Source: Ga0077527 sp038106575 (lineage in GTDB: Bacteria; Pseudomonadota; Gammaproteobacteria; Burkholderiales; SG8-41). From it: DNA of 5,808 bases. Below the pieces are notes generated by a model. The model did not search any database. It had not been told where the DNA came from and saw only the letters and a program-made list of their open reading frames with translations. The stretch lies in the NCBI GenBank assembly GCA_038106575.1, contig JAYOED010000109.1:1-5808 (forward strand), read 5' to 3'. How positions within the stretch are numbered: the stretch's first letter is position 1; the number at the start of each line of letters is the position of its first letter. Below are positions 5,512 through 5,808 of this stretch, piece after piece. Made by a program: the position numbers and the translations under genes.

Positions 5512-5808
5512 ATGAAAAGACTATCCATGCTCAAAACGGCTGCTTTGTTTGCCGGACTCATGCTCAGCACTGCTAGTGCGTACGCGCAATGGCAGCCTGA
5601 CCGCAACGTAGGGTTGATCGTACCGTCCTCGGCCGGCGGTTCCCTGGACAATGTCGGCCGTACCATACAGCGCATGTGGGACCAGCTGAAGCTGGTGAAT
5701 ACCTCGAGCACCGTGATCAACATGGCCGGCGGTGGCCACGCGATTGCCTACAATTTTCTTAATCAGCGCGCGGGCAATCCGCTCTTCATTAGCATCACGT
5801 CCTCTACC
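5512..5808 (+). CDS. TTT (TctC/Bug family) periplasmic substrate-binding protein, N-terminal part
   Basis: The reading frame is open from ATG at 5512 to the last base of the window (99 codons), so the C-terminal two thirds of a protein usually about 320 residues long are missing. A Sec signal peptide is clear: basic start MKRLSMLK, hydrophobic core, then ASAYA with likely cleavage after residue 25 before QWQP. The mature start is characteristic of the family: W27, P29, then VGLIVPSSAGGSLDNVGR (33-50), containing the loop GGSxD that holds a carboxylate of the ligand, and a later VINMAGGGHAIAYNF segment (68-82) in place of the usual ENRPGAGG. These extracytoplasmic proteins bind carboxylated solutes for TctAB-type permeases, though many Bug proteins are orphans. 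A strong AGGAGG lies 4 bases before the ATG. The 49-bp gap from the cupin gene has no terminator, so the two are probably cotranscribed. Confidence 0.9.
   Translation, partial: MKRLSMLKTAALFAGLMLSTASAYAQWQPDRNVGLIVPSSAGGSLDNVGRTIQRMWDQLKLVNTSSTVINMAGGGHAIAYNFLNQRAGNPLFISITSST

Overview
The window looks like part of an accessory catabolic locus from a Gram-negative proteobacterium. A betaproteobacterium (Burkholderiales-like) is the best guess. The main reason is the truncated gene at the right edge, which encodes a Bug/TctC-type tripartite tricarboxylate transporter (TTT) binding protein, a family strongly expanded in that group. The LysR regulator facing a small-molecule catabolism operon also fits. 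The taxonomic call is inference only.

Layout. Leftward arm (minus strand, read from about 2281 to 1): two paralogous Gfo/Idh/MocA-family NAD(P)-dependent oxidoreductases joined by a 4-bp ATGA overlap. They are followed 31 bp later by the first 21 codons of a further gene, which has a strong ribosome binding site and a signal-peptide-like N-terminus and is cut by the window edge. Centre: a 262-bp AT-rich divergent control region (2282-2543) with repeated AATTAATT-type elements and a GC-rich hairpin in the leader of the leftward operon. Rightward arm (plus strand): a LysR-type regulator, then an ACMSD-family (amidohydrolase 2) metal-dependent hydrolase/decarboxylase, a two-domain cupin protein, and the N-terminal third of a secreted TTT binding protein that runs off the right end.

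How the parts may work together (inference): the periplasmic binding protein or proteins capture an organic acid for import. The Gfo/Idh dehydrogenases oxidise or reduce it, the ACMSD-like enzyme decarboxylates or hydrates a carboxylated intermediate, and the bicupin performs a metal-dependent step or acts as a sensor. The LysR protein probably controls both arms from the shared intergenic region. The mix resembles aromatic-acid or sugar-acid degradation clusters, but nothing visible fixes the substrate, so no gene symbols are assigned. No tRNA, rRNA, CRISPR array, insertion sequence or phage gene was seen.
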